Shown piece by piece: positions 51,928 to 61,315 of a stretch of 64,000 nt of DNA. The stretch covers positions 1,240,001 through 1,304,000 of the forward strand of contig NZ_CP109487.1 of NCBI RefSeq assembly GCF_036227605.1, written 5' to 3'. The stretch is from Streptomyces sp. NBC_01439 (lineage in GTDB: Bacteria > Actinomycetota > Actinomycetes > Streptomycetales > Streptomycetaceae). The position numbers were made by a program, and so were the translations under genes. Position 1 is the stretch's first letter. Each line of letters starts with the position of its first letter. Below the pieces are notes generated by a model. The model was given only the letters and a program-made list of their open reading frames with translations. It had not been told where the DNA came from and did no database searches.

Positions 51928-53058
51928 CTACTGCGGCTGCCCTGTCCCCAGGCGTTCCTGGACCCAGTCGTGGAACTCACCGATGTGGTGCTCGCTGGGC
52001 ACCAGTACGCCGCCCTTGGCGTACAGCCGGGAGCTCATCGCGGGCTGACAGCGCTCGCACGCGTCGAAGTCCTGCCGGTTGACGCGGTCGAATAGCTCCA
52101 CCGACCGGCTGACGTCCTTGCCGCTTTCGACGACGCGTTTGAGGTAGAGCCAGTCGCACTCGACGAGCGTGCGGTCCGCGGCGACCGGGTACATCCGGTG
52201 AAAAATCACATGGTCGGGGACGAGGTTGATGAACACCTGCGGCTTGACGGTGATCGCGTAGTAGCGGCGGTCCTGCTCCTCGGTGACCCCCGGAATGCGG
52301 TCCAGCCCCTCCGAGCCGTCGACGGTGAAGCCCTTGATCTCGGCGCCGAACTCCGCACCGTGCCCAACGTAGTACTGAGCGGCGTACCCGTCGGCGAACT
52401 CCGGTAGCACTTCGGTGAGTTCGGGGTGGATCGTGGCGCAGTGGTAGCACTCCATGAAGTTCTCGACGATCAGCTTCCAGTTCGCCTTGACGTCATAGAC
52501 GATCCGCTTGCCGACCTCGAGCTTCTCCATGTCGTAGTGCTCGATCGACTCGGTGTCGCCGAGGCGTGCGACGACGTCCTGCACGACCTCCTCGAAGGGA
52601 GGCGGGCTCTCCGCGAGGCACACCCACACGTAGCCGAGCCATTCATGGGTCGCCACGCCCGCCAAGCCGTACTCCGTGCGGCTGATGTCGGGCATCTTGG
52701 TGAGGTTGGGCGCCGCGACGAGTTTGCCCGTCAGGTCGTACGTCCAGGCGTGGTAAGGGCACTGGAAGGCACGCTTGACCTCGCCGGTCTCCTCCGTGCA
52801 GAGCTTCGCTCCGCGGTGCCGGCAGACGTTGAAGAAGGCACGTATGGAGTTGTCCCGTGCGCGCGTGATCAGAATGCTCTCGCGGCCCACCCCTACGGTC
52901 CGGAAGGCGCCGGGCCTGGCCAGATCCGAGGAGCGTACGGCGCAGAACCACATCGTTTCGAAGATGCGCTCCTGCTCCTGGGCGAAGATCTCCGGATCCG
53001 TGTAGGAGGAGCCGGGGAGGGTGGCGATCAGGCTGTCCGGCAGGCTGGTCGAGGTCAC
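51928..53058 (-). CDS. Rieske oxygenase alpha subunit, probable glycine betaine monooxygenase
   Basis: The protein has 376 residues from GTG 53058 with GAGGAG 6 bp upstream. The Rieske centre is CRHRGAKLC...CPYHAWTYD (about 82-110). The catalytic domain has the mononuclear iron site [15 protein letters not shown], with the second His from the same motif and an acidic residue in CDWLYLKR or later. The fold matches betaine, carnitine and stachydrine oxygenases. Because genes for choline to betaine and for dimethylglycine to glycine are all here, betaine to dimethylglycine plus formaldehyde is the step it should catalyse. The direct substrate is inferred. Confidence 0.88.
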   Translation of the reverse strand: MTSTSLPDSLIATLPGSSYTDPEIFAQEQERIFETMWFCAVRSSDLARPGAFRTVGVGRESILITRARDNSIRAFFNVCRHRGAKLCTEETGEVKRAFQCPYHAWTYDLTGKLVAAPNLTKMPDISRTEYGLAGVATHEWLGYVWVCLAESPPPFEEVVQDVVARLGDTESIEHYDMEKLEVGKRIVYDVKANWKLIVENFMECYHCATIHPELTEVLPEFADGYAAQYYVGHGAEFGAEIKGFTVDGSEGLDRIPGVTEEQDRRYYAITVKPQVFINLVPDHVIFHRMYPVAADRTLVECDWLYLKRVVESGKDVSRSVELFDRVNRQDFDACERCQPAMSSRLYAKGGVLVPSEHHIGEFHDWVQERLGTGQPQ

Positions 53059-53143
53059 AGTGCACTCCTCGGAGAACGTCGTGGATCGGTCATTCACGCG
53101 CCGGGAAGAGCAGCTCCGGACGGTGTTTTGCATGGAGCAACGC

Positions 53144-53160
53144 TGAGCGTAATACGCAAC
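53144..53160. promoter_or_regulatory. IclR-type operator upstream of the Rieske oxygenase gene
   Basis: TGAGCGTAATACGCAAC lies 86 bp before the start at 53058. Its right half matches CGCAAC exactly and its spacer is TAATA. Confidence 0.6.
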
Positions 53161-53188
53161 AATAGAATGAAAGGTCGCATCGGCGCTG

Positions 53189-54358
53189 TCAAGATGCCGC
53201 GGAGGCGAGCTGCTTGCGCCAACGCATGAACAGTCGCGGCTGGTTCATCGCGAGCACGGCGACCGGCTGCCCGGCACGCCGGTAGACGGCCAGAAAACTG
53301 CGGTCGCCCAGGGCGCCTTCCTCGACCGTCACGCCGTCGGCACCGGCCGCATGACCGGCGAACTGGATCTTCACCCCGTACTGGTCCGACCAGAAGTACG
53401 GCGGCCTGGGCACACCCGGCTCCGCAGCACCCCGCGACAGCAGCGCGGCCACGGCAGCGTCGGGCCGCTCCCGCGCACCGGTCCAGTGCTCGACGCGGCG
53501 ATGGACCCCCGCGTGGGGGTCGTACCAGGAGGCGCAGTCACCGACCGCGACCACACCGGCGAGGCTGGTACGGCCGTCCGCGCCGCACTTGACGCCGTTG
53601 TCGAGGACAACGCCGGACCCTTCCAGCCACTCGACACACGGGCTCGCGCCCACACCGACGACGACGATGTCGGCGGGGATGCTGCGGCCGTCCTCGAGCA
53701 GGACGGCGTCGACCCGGGTCTCGCCGCTCAGCCCCTTGACACCCACGCCGCACAGCAGCCGTACGCCGTGGTCCGCATGGAGGGCGGAGACGATGCCGCC
53801 CATGATCTCGCCGAGCGGTCCGGCGAGCGGCGTCGATGCCGCCTCGACGACCGTCACGTCGAGTCCGAGGGCGTATGCGGTGGAAGCGACCTCGGCACCG
53901 ATGAATCCGCCTCCGATCACGACCAGCCTCCCACCCAGGGCCAGTTCGTCCCGCAGGGCGCGGGCGTCGTCCAGGGTGCGCAGAGTGTGCACCCCGGCCG
54001 TCCCGTCCGTGCCCGGCAGGCTCCGCGCTACCGCACCGGTCGCGATGACGACGCCCTCGGCCCGGACCTCCCGGCCGTCGGCGAGCCGCACGACACGGCC
54101 CGTACCGTCGGTGCCGAGTGCGGTGGCCCGGGCGCCGAGCAGCCATTCCGCCTGCAGGTCCTCGTCGTCCGACTCCAGCGCGAGATCGGCTTCGCCGATC
54201 CCGCCGACGAGGAACTCCTTGGACAGCGGCGGTCTGTCGTACGGGCGGTGCGGTTCGTCACCGATGACGACCAGCCGGCCGCCGTACCCCTGTTTCCGCA
54301 ATGAGCGCGCCGCCGACAGGCCGGCCAGCGAGGCGCCCACCACGGCCACCGTCCTCAC
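53189..54358 (-). CDS. FAD-dependent ferredoxin reductase
   Basis: The protein has 389 residues from GTG 54358, which overlaps the ferredoxin stop (GTGA). It has the FAD motif VAVVGASLAGLSAARSLR, substrate loop YDRPPLSKEFL, NAD motif RLVVIGGGFIGAEVASTA, and second FAD block VVAVGDCASWYDPHAG. It belongs to the BenC/CamA-type reductases that pass electrons from NAD(P)H to a Rieske ferredoxin. It supplies the oxygenase encoded just downstream. Confidence 0.92.
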   Translation of the reverse strand: MRTVAVVGASLAGLSAARSLRKQGYGGRLVVIGDEPHRPYDRPPLSKEFLVGGIGEADLALESDDEDLQAEWLLGARATALGTDGTGRVVRLADGREVRAEGVVIATGAVARSLPGTDGTAGVHTLRTLDDARALRDELALGGRLVVIGGGFIGAEVASTAYALGLDVTVVEAASTPLAGPLGEIMGGIVSALHADHGVRLLCGVGVKGLSGETRVDAVLLEDGRSIPADIVVVGVGASPCVEWLEGSGVVLDNGVKCGADGRTSLAGVVAVGDCASWYDPHAGVHRRVEHWTGARERPDAAVAALLSRGAAEPGVPRPPYFWSDQYGVKIQFAGHAAGADGVTVEEGALGDRSFLAVYRRAGQPVAVLAMNQPRLFMRWRKQLASAAS

Positions 54359-54717
54359 GCGCGGCCTCCGGCCAGCCGGGACCCGACGCAGGGCGGCAGG
54401 TTGGGGGCCTCCGTGGACAACACGACGTAGATCATGCCGCCCTCGACGATGACCTCGTGGGTACGCACCGGGCGCTTGGCCGGCGGAGCGTCGACGGCCC
54501 CGGTCCGGAGGTTGAACTTCGAAGCGTGCAGCGGGCATTCCACCTCGCAACCCTCCAACCAGCCGTCGGCGAGCGAGGCGTCCTGGTGGGTGCAGGTGTC
54601 GTCGATGGCGAACACTTCGCCGGTGTCGGTGTGGAACACCGACACCGGCGGATCGGCTTCGAGCCGGTAGGCCTCGCCTCGCGGCAGATCCGCGAGAAGG
54701 CACGCGGGAATCATCAT
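54355..54717 (-). CDS. Rieske-type [2Fe-2S] ferredoxin
   Basis: The protein has 120 residues from ATG 54717 (CCGAGGTGTC upstream). The Rieske ligands are complete: CTHQDASLADG and CPLHASKF, in the small-ferredoxin fold (PVSVFHTDTGEVFAIDDTCT). It is translationally coupled to the reductase, and its promoter has two operator-like repeats. Together with the reductase and oxygenase it makes a three-component system, unlike the two-component GbcAB of Pseudomonas. Confidence 0.92.
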   Translation of the reverse strand: MMIPACLLADLPRGEAYRLEADPPVSVFHTDTGEVFAIDDTCTHQDASLADGWLEGCEVECPLHASKFNLRTGAVDAPPAKRPVRTHEVIVEGGMIYVVLSTEAPNLPPCVGSRLAGGRA

Positions 54718-54725
54718 GACACCTC

Positions 54726-54761
54726 GGTGCGTATAGCGAAACAGATTGCGGTAAGCGCAAC
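54726..54761. promoter_or_regulatory. Tandem IclR-type operators upstream of the ferredoxin gene
   Basis: GGTGCGTATAGCGAAAC (54726-54742) and ATTGCGGTAAGCGCAAC (54745-54761) are spaced 19 bp apart, start to start, in the leader of the ferredoxin-reductase unit. Confidence 0.7.
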
Positions 54762-54828
54762 GCCAGTTTGAGGGCGGCCCCAAACCCTTGTCAAGGCATC
54801 CAGGGGACGGGCAGCCCCCTGGTTCGGC

Positions 54829-54845
54829 GTTGTTCTTTACGCAAC
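54829..54845. promoter_or_regulatory. IclR-type operator upstream of the serine dehydratase remnant
   Basis: GTTGTTCTTTACGCAAC fits the GTTGCG-N5-CGCAAC pattern with one changed half-site, just before the start region of the sdaA pseudogene. It suggests that the gene was once part of the regulon. Confidence 0.6.
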
Positions 54846-54885
54846 CCTTTGCACCATAGACAACGCTCGCCTGGAGGATCCCGTC

Positions 54886-55923
54886 GCGGCGATCAGCGTC
54901 TTCGACCTGTTCAAGGCGGGCACCGGGCCGTCGAGCTCCCACACCGTCGGGCCATGAAGGCCGCCCGCCTCCTCGTCACCGGGGTGCACCAAGACGGTCT
55001 GCTCCCCGGTGCCGCCTCTGTCCGGGCAGAACCCTTCGGATCGCTCGGCGCCCCGGGCCACAGCAAGCGGCAGCGGCAGCGGCAGCGGCAAGGCGGTACT
55101 CCTCGGCCTCGAAGGGACGGTCCGGAAACCGTCGACACCGGCACCAGGGACGACCGTGTGCGCCGGATCCACGAGGCCGGCCGATCGCGGCTGCTGCGCC
55201 GCCGGAAAGTGGAGTTCCGCTAGCGCGAGGACCTGGGTGCTGCACCGTCGCCGCACGTTGCCGTTCCACCCCAACGGCGTGCAGTTCCCCGCCAGAGACC
55301 GCGAAGGCGGCACGTTGAGGGCGCGCACGTACTACTCGGTGGGCGGGGGCTTCGTCGTCGACGAGAGCCCCCCGGGCGCCGACCACATCAAGCCCGACGA
55401 CACACCTGTACCGCTCCCCTTCGGCTCGGCACCCGAACTGCTGTTCCGCGCCAACGAGACCGGCCTGCCGATCAGTGGAGTGATGCTCACCAAGGAGCTG
55501 GCCCGGCGGAGCGAAAGCGAGGTGCGCGTCGGCCTGCTGCGGATGTGGGCGGTGATGCAGGAGTGCGTGGAGCGCGGCTGTTCACGGACCGAGACCACCC
55601 TGCCCGGGCGGCTTAGGGTGCCACGCCGCGCCCCGCAGCTACTGCGCAGCCTCGCCGAGGATTCCTCGGATGTGGATCCGCTGCACATCATGGACTGGGT
55701 CGATCTCTTCGCGCTGGCCGTCAACGCGGGAACGCCCTCGCCTCGGTCAAGGCGATCAATGCGGCACGGATGGCGCTGCGTGGCGACGACACTCACGTGG
55801 TCTCGCTCGACAAGGTCATCAAAACGATGCGCGAGACCGGTGCCGACATGAAAGTGAAATACAAGGAGACCTCGCGCGACGGCCTCGCGGTCGACGTCAT
55901 CGAGTGCCGAGACGTTCCGAGGG
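54886..55923 (+). pseudogene. sdaA: L-serine dehydratase, degraded
   Basis: The parts of SdaA are recognisable in order but in different frames: AISVFDLFKAGTGPSSSHTV at the start; a shift at GTCGGGCCATG, where one C of GGGCCCATG is missing; KAVLLGLEG in a second frame and [19 protein letters not shown] in a third; then [13 protein letters not shown] to [13 protein letters not shown]. Next the Fe-S ligand and catalytic middle is absent, and the C-terminus resumes in another frame ([37 protein letters not shown]). There are several frameshifts plus a deletion of several hundred bases, so the enzyme is dead. It would have turned serine into pyruvate. Confidence 0.88.
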
Positions 55924-55947
55924 TTCTGGCGAAGCCGCCGCCGGTGG

Positions 55948-56589
55948 TCAGAATCCGCGGTCGATCCACTCCTGAAGGTGCGGTGCCTCGGCGGCGATGG
56001 TGGTCGTCTCACCATGGCCGGTGTGTACCACCGTGTCGCCCGGCAGTGTCAGCAGCCGGTCCCGGATCGAGTCGACGATGGTGCCGAAGTGGCTGTGTGA
56101 CCTGCCCGTCGCCCCCGGCCCGCCCGCGAAGAGCGTGTCACCGCTGAACAGTGCCCGCAGGTCCGGCGCGTACAGGCAGACCGCACCGGGGGCGTGACCG
56201 GGGGTGTGCAGGACGGTCAGCTCGACACCCGCCACGGTGACGACCTGCCCGTCCGCCAAGTCACCGTCGGGTGACCGCTCCGGGTGGGTCTGCTTCCACA
56301 GCGGCAGGTCGTCGCCGTGGAGCAGGGTCGGAGCACCGGTACGGTCGGCAAGTTCAGGGGCTGCGTCGATGTGGTCGTTATGGGCGTGGGTGCACACGAT
56401 GGCCCGCAGCGTGCGTCCGCCGAGGGCTTCGGCGATCGCCTCGGCGTCGTGCGCGGCGTCGATGACGACGGCCTCGGTATCGTCGCCGATGATCCAGACA
56501 TTGTTGTCGACGTCCCAGGTGTCACCGTCCAGGGAGAACGTCCCCGAGGTGACGAGGTGTTCGATGCGGGCACCCTTCTTGCCGGCCAT
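55948..56589 (-). CDS. MBL-fold hydrolase, probable S-formylmycothiol hydrolase
   Basis: The protein has 213 residues from ATG 56589, which overlaps the upstream dehydrogenase stop (TGATG). It has the metallo-beta-lactamase motifs [33 protein letters not shown] and [11 protein letters not shown]. In actinomycetes such glyoxalase II-like proteins are regularly coupled to MscR. They are thought to hydrolyse S-formylmycothiol to formate. The assignment rests on the coupling. Confidence 0.88.
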   Translation of the reverse strand: MAGKKGARIEHLVTSGTFSLDGDTWDVDNNVWIIGDDTEAVVIDAAHDAEAIAEALGGRTLRAIVCTHAHNDHIDAAPELADRTGAPTLLHGDDLPLWKQTHPERSPDGDLADGQVVTVAGVELTVLHTPGHAPGAVCLYAPDLRALFSGDTLFAGGPGATGRSHSHFGTIVDSIRDRLLTLPGDTVVHTGHGETTTIAAEAPHLQEWIDRGF

Positions 56590-57674
56590 CAGAAGACCAC
56601 CACCGAGCGCAGTACGTCGCCGCCGTGCATCCGCTCGAAGGCCTTCTCGACCTCGTCCAGTGCGATGGTCTCCGTGACGAAGGCGTCCAGGTCAAGTCGC
56701 CCCTGCAGATAGAGGTCGATGAGCATCGGGAAGTCACGCGAGGGCAGGCAGTCGCCGTACCAGGAGGACTTCAGTGCACCGCCCCGGCCGAACACGTCCA
56801 GCAGCGGCAGCTCCAGCTTCATCTCCGGGGTCGGCACACCGACGAGGACGACCGTGCCGGCCAGATCGCGGGCGTAGAAGGCCTGCTTGTACGTCTCCGG
56901 GCGGCCGACCGCCTCGATGACGACGTCCGCACCGAAGCCGCCGGTCAGCTCGCGGATGGCCTCCACCGGATCACCCCGCTTGGAGTTGACGGTGTGGGTC
57001 GCGCCGATCTTCTTCGCGGTCTCGAGTTTCCGGTCGTCGAGATCGACCGCGATGATGGTGGCTGCCCCGGCGAGCCGGGCGCCGGCGATCGCCGCGTCGC
57101 CCACGCCACCGCAGCCGATGACCGCCACGCTGTCACCGCGTCCGACGTTGCCGGTGTTGATGGCCGCGCCGATGCCCGCCATCACTCCGCAACCCAGCAG
57201 TCCGGCGGCGGCCGCCGATGCTGCCCGGTCGACCTTGGTGCACTGTCCCGCCGCCACGAGCGTCTTCTCCGCGAACGCGCCGATACCCAGGGCCGGGGAC
57301 AGCTCGGTGCCGTCGGTCAAGGTCATCTTCTGCTTCGCGTTGTGGGTGTTGAAGCAGTACTGCGGCCGTCCACGCAGACAGGCCCGGCACTGCCCGCACA
57401 CGGCACGCCAGTTGAGAATGACGAAGTCACCCGGAACGACATCGGTGACGCCCTCCCCCACCGACTCCACAACACCCGCGGCCTCATGGCCCAGCAGGAA
57501 CGGGAAGTCGTCGTTGATGCCACCCTCGCGATAGTGCAGATCGGTGTGGCAGACCCCGCAGGCCTCGATCTTCACCAGCGCCTCGCCCGGGCCGGGGTCG
57601 GGCACGATGATCGTTTCCAGGCTGACGGGGGCGCTCTTCCCCCGCGCGACGACAGCACGGACCTGGTGAGTCAT
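56589..57674 (-). CDS. mscR: S-(hydroxymethyl)mycothiol dehydrogenase (mycothiol-dependent formaldehyde dehydrogenase)
   Basis: The protein has 361 residues from ATG 57674 with GAGGAG at the right distance; GTG 57680 is too close to it. This zinc alcohol dehydrogenase has catalytic Cys in [14 protein letters not shown], the four-Cys structural zinc loop [15 protein letters not shown], and NAD motif [19 protein letters not shown]. The best fit is MscR, which oxidises the adduct of formaldehyde and mycothiol. Betaine demethylation by the Rieske enzyme would release formaldehyde, so it has a clear job here. An operator-like repeat lies upstream. Confidence 0.92.
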   Translation of the reverse strand: MTHQVRAVVARGKSAPVSLETIIVPDPGPGEALVKIEACGVCHTDLHYREGGINDDFPFLLGHEAAGVVESVGEGVTDVVPGDFVILNWRAVCGQCRACLRGRPQYCFNTHNAKQKMTLTDGTELSPALGIGAFAEKTLVAAGQCTKVDRAASAAAAGLLGCGVMAGIGAAINTGNVGRGDSVAVIGCGGVGDAAIAGARLAGAATIIAVDLDDRKLETAKKIGATHTVNSKRGDPVEAIRELTGGFGADVVIEAVGRPETYKQAFYARDLAGTVVLVGVPTPEMKLELPLLDVFGRGGALKSSWYGDCLPSRDFPMLIDLYLQGRLDLDAFVTETIALDEVEKAFERMHGGDVLRSVVVF

Positions 57675-57710
57675 GGCCACTCCTCAGCTGGTACGAGACC
57701 TGATTCGGGT

Positions 57711-57727
57711 GTTGCTTAATACGGCAC
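57711..57727. promoter_or_regulatory. IclR-type operator upstream of mscR
   Basis: GTTGCTTAATACGGCAC lies 37 bp before the ATG at 57674, with a half-site GTGCCGCAAC (57737-57746) next to it. A weaker match to the module motif. Confidence 0.5.
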
Positions 57728-57939
57728 GCATCTCATGTGCCGCAACATAGCATCATGGAGGGCCGAGCAGGGGTCAAGGATCCGTACACAAAGAACGCCT
57801 ACTGGACAGGGGCGACCCCGCCCTTCATCGGCACCCGTGCACCCCCGCGCGATCGCGACCTGTTCGCGCGGCCGGACGGGGCGATACCCCTTGATCGTGG
57901 ACCACCTGATCATTGGATCGCGAGGATCCGAAGGACAAA

Positions 57940-58095
57940 AGTTCCCGTTGTCGGGCTGCACCTACGCAAGAAGGTCCGCACCACCATCCCCGAGCCGACG
58001 GCGACGCCGGTGCCGGACCTGCTGCGGCGCGACTTCACCGCGATCGCACCGAATTCCCGGTACGTGAGCGGCATGACCCACCTGCATTCCCGACA
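57940..58095 (+). pseudogene. IS3-family transposase (OrfB) fragment
   Basis: The plus frame reads RKKVRTTIPEPTATPVPDLL, RRDFTAIAPNSRYVSGMTHL, the familiar segment just before the DDE core of IS3-family OrfB. Nothing of the catalytic part follows. A small remnant near the right end of the insertion. Confidence 0.75.
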
Positions 58096-58099
58096 GGCA

Positions 58100-58430
58100 T
58101 CGCCACCCTCCGCAACGGGCCGGCCGAGGAGCCCCTGACGTCGAGACTTCGCCCCGCCAGACAACGCGTGGGCCACCACGTGCCGGGAGCGGTGCGGCAG
58201 GGGCCGTCGGAGGCTGCTCCACACCCATGCGGCAGAGACCAAACCGGAACTCCCCAGACCGCCCCGCTGGGGAGTGCCTGGGGAGTTCCGGGGCCGTACG
58301 GGGAGTCTCTGGGGAGTTCTAGCCGCGTAAGCCAGAAAGCCCGTGAAAGACCTCCAAAGCAGCAACACCGCAGGTCAGCGCCATACCATGGGCCGAAAGC
58401 CCAGCTCAGAGCCCCGGGCTCGGGGCCTAC
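58100..58430. other. Right flank of the insertion: repeat-rich, non-coding
   Basis: No gene is seen. The stretch holds the GGGGAGT-rich repeat (58270-58390) and a short GC palindrome (GAGCCCCGGGCTCGGGG) directly before the resumed protease gene. Confidence 0.5.
58270..58390 (+). repeat. GGGGAGT-rich direct repeat, right copy
   Basis: It holds four GGGGAGT units, then GCCAGAAAGCCCGTGAAAGA and CAGGTCAGCGCCATA. It parallels 31238-31340 in the same orientation. The two copies bracket the catabolic module. Confidence 0.55.
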
Positions 58431-58432
58431 AT

Positions 58433-60754
58433 CCTGCAGGACACCGGCTCCGAGCCGGGCGCACTGCCGCTGCTGGGATTCACCCTCGACCTGCTGTGGC
58501 AGAAACAGCGCGGAGGGCTGCTCACCTATCAGGCCTACCAGGAGCTCGGCGGTGTCACCGGGGCGCTGAGCCTGCACGCCGATCAGGTGTGGGCCGAGTA
58601 CGTCCCCGAAGGGGACGAGCCGGCGGCCAGGCGGCTGTTCACCCAGCTCATCCGGGTCCCCATGGGATCACCGGCCGCGACGCGCCGCATCGCGCTGCGC
58701 GCCGACCTGGACGAGGAGCAGTGGCGCGTCGCCCAGCGGCTCGCCGCCACCCGGCTCCTGGTGACCGGCCGCAGCGCCGAGGGCGGCGAGAGCGTCGAGC
58801 TCACGCACGAAGCCCTGATCAGCGGCTGGGAGAAACTGGCGCGGTGGGTGGAGGAGGACCGGTCCTTCCTCGTGTGGCGGGAGTCCCTGCGCCACGACAT
58901 GGACCGCTGGGAACGGGCCGAACGCACCTCCGAGCTGCTGCCGAAGGAGGAGCCGATGGGCGAGCTGCACAAGCTCGCCCCGCTCCGGGAGCGGCCATCG
59001 GCACGGAGGACGGACTGGCCCCCTCCATGTCGGCGGACGGAACGCTGATCGTCCACCGGGTGCTGGACCACCTGGTCTGGTGGGACCTGGACAGCGGCGC
59101 CATCGCCCGCTCCACGCGTGCGCCCGAGGACCAGCCCGGCGGCAGCATGGACGACCTGTGGATCGGCGCGGACAACCGGACCCTGCTGCTGCGGCGGCAC
59201 AGATCGGGGACCAACAACACGGGCCTGCTCGTCTACGACCCGGCGACCGACGCGTCCCGCGTCGTCGCCGACGGGGTGGACGTCATCGAGCTCTCCGGAG
59301 ACCGGACGGCAGCCGTGGCGTGCAGCGAGCACGACGACGGCGCGGCCGTGAGCCTGCTGCGGATCTCCGACGGCGCCCCACAGGGGAAACCCTATGTCGA
59401 GCAGGACAAGAGGCATAAATCGGGAATCTGTCTTTCGCATGCGGTCAACACGGACGGCACCCAGGTGGCGCTGTACTCCAACAACTCGCTGCGGCTGGTC
59501 GACCTGCTGCAGCACAAGGTGCTCTCCACCGTCCCTTCGACCTACACCAGCCGGTCGAACCGACTGGCATCGGCCGACGGCAAGCTCTACTACGTCGGGT
59601 ACAAGGACTCCCTGATCACCTACACCGAACTCCCCACCGGAGAATCCGTGCTCCAGGTGGGCCAGCAGATCCTCACCCACGACGGCGGCAGGACGATCAG
59701 CGTCCTCGCCGACGGATCCGCGCTCGAGGTCCGGCCCACGGCGCCGGGCACCAACGACCAGATCATCGCCGAGGCCCCGCGCGCGACGCCGTACCGGAAA
59801 CCCCGGAGCACCGACCTCGTGAGGCTGAGCAAGGACGGCCGCCTGCTCGCGGACCTGGAGGGAACCAACGTGGTGGCCGTGCTCGACGCCTCCACCCTGC
59901 GCCGGCTGGCCACCATCACCGCGGCCGAGCCGCCGGCCCCGGCCACCACCACGCCAGCGATCCTGGGAGGCGGCGAGGAGCCGGACTTCCAGCACTTCTT
60001 CGACGTTGCCGGCAACGTCCTGACCATCTCCGGGACCCTGGTCCAGCAGTGGGACGCGCGTACGGGACGGGAACTCGCCCACTACGACGCGAAGGCCCTG
60101 CTGCCCACCACGGGATCCGTGCCGCACACCAGCATCGGCCCCTACCCGGCCCCGAACAAGGTGGCCGTCACCGTCTGGGGCGACCCGTCGGTCCGCATCG
60201 TCGACATCACCACGGGCACCGTCACGGAGACCGTCCGCACCACCGAGGACGTCCTCGCCGTGCAGTTCGACCCCAGCGGCCGCTACTTCGGGCTGATGCG
60301 CCGGGGCTCGATCGTCGAGTTGTGGCGGCGCCACCCCCTGCGCAAACAGATCGGTCCCCTGCGCAGCACCGCCGAGGACTCCGCCACCCCGACCGTCACC
60401 CAGTTCCTCGACGGCGACGGCCACTTCCTGATCGCCGCCAACAACGCCGTGCGGACCTACGGCATCGAGGAACGCGCCGTCCTGGAATCGTACGAATTCG
60501 GTCTGCCGCCGAGCGAGACCTCCAGCTCCAGCTCCCTCTTCCCGCCCCGTCCGTACGCCTTCATGGACATGTCCAAGGACGCCAGGGCGGTGATCTACGC
60601 CGACCCCGCAGGACCCGGCGGTGTGCTGCCGCTCGACCCCCGGGCGTGGCAGCGCGACCTGTGCAAGGCCATCGGCAACCGGACGTTCACCGCCGAGGAG
60701 CGCAGGAGCCTCCCGGTCCGCGTCCCGGCGCAGCCGGTGTGCGCACCGGACTGA
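58433..60754 (+). pseudogene. Trypsin/nSTAND gene, C-terminal part (helical domain and WD40-like propeller), frameshifted
   Basis: The frame opens with LQDTGSEPGALPLLGF and continues through HEALISGWEKLARWVEEDRS, the classic end of STAND NTPases, to RWERAERTSELLPKEEP. Near 58980-59010 the frame changes and a linker or membrane-segment region usual in the family seems missing. The following beta-propeller (LAPSMSADGTLIVHRVLDHL, WWDLDSGAIAR, GRTISVLADGSALEVR, VVAVLDASTLRRLATI, QQWDARTGRELAHYD) runs to 60754 in the new frame. It is therefore the 3' part of the gene starting at 26969, damaged twice. The propeller frame alone is long and open but has no good start. Confidence 0.88.
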
Positions 60755-60773
60755 ACGCCCCGGGACCGACGCC

Positions 60774-60803
60774 GATCCGCCCGGCTCGCGGGCCCGGCGG
60801 ATC
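60774..60803. terminator. Hairpin between nSTAND remnant and thioredoxin gene
   Basis: GATCCGCC...GGCGGATC with a GC-rich inner part separates two convergent genes. Confidence 0.55.
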
Positions 60804-60825
60804 CCCGGGCCTCACACCGCGGGCC

Positions 60826-61233
60826 TCAGGCCTGCGCAGTGCCCGGCTCCCCGCTGCCCGCGCCCTGGGAGTCCTGCTGCTCCGCGGCGATCTTCGCGCG
60901 GACCTCGTCCATGTCGAGCTCCCGGGCCTGCCGGATCAGGTCGGTCAGGGTCGCCTCCGGCAGGGCGCCGGGCTGCGCGAAGATGGCCACCTGGTCCCGG
61001 ACGATCATCAGCGTCGGGATCGAGGTGATCTGGAAGGCCCCGGCCAGCTCCTGCTGCGCCTCGGTGTCCACCTTGGCGAACACGAGGTCCGGATGGGCCT
61101 CGGACGCCCGCTCGTAGACGGGGGCGAACTGCAGGCACGGCCGGCACCAGCCCGCCCAGAAGTCGATCAGCACGAACGGGTTCTCGCTGACCGTCTGGTC
61201 GAAGTTTTCCTTGGTGAGCTCGACTGTAGCCAC
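60826..61233 (-). CDS. Thioredoxin family protein
   Basis: The protein has 135 residues from GTG 61233 with GGAGGT 9 bp upstream. The fold is complete: TVELTKENFDQTVSENPFVL, active site FWAGWCRPCLQFAP (CRPC rather than the usual CGPC), VFAKVDTEAQQELAGAF and the cis-Pro in ITSIPTLMI. A Gln/Ser/Gly-rich tail of about 20 residues follows. The altered CxxC spacing residue suggests a changed redox potential. Confidence 0.93.
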   Translation of the reverse strand: MATVELTKENFDQTVSENPFVLIDFWAGWCRPCLQFAPVYERASEAHPDLVFAKVDTEAQQELAGAFQITSIPTLMIVRDQVAIFAQPGALPEATLTDLIRQARELDMDEVRAKIAAEQQDSQGAGSGEPGTAQA

Positions 61234-61315
61234 GGTGTCCAGACCTCCTGATTGAGCCGTCTGCTCCCTTGAACGAACGTCCCGCCCTCCGCATTCCGCT
61301 TCTGCAGGACCCTCC

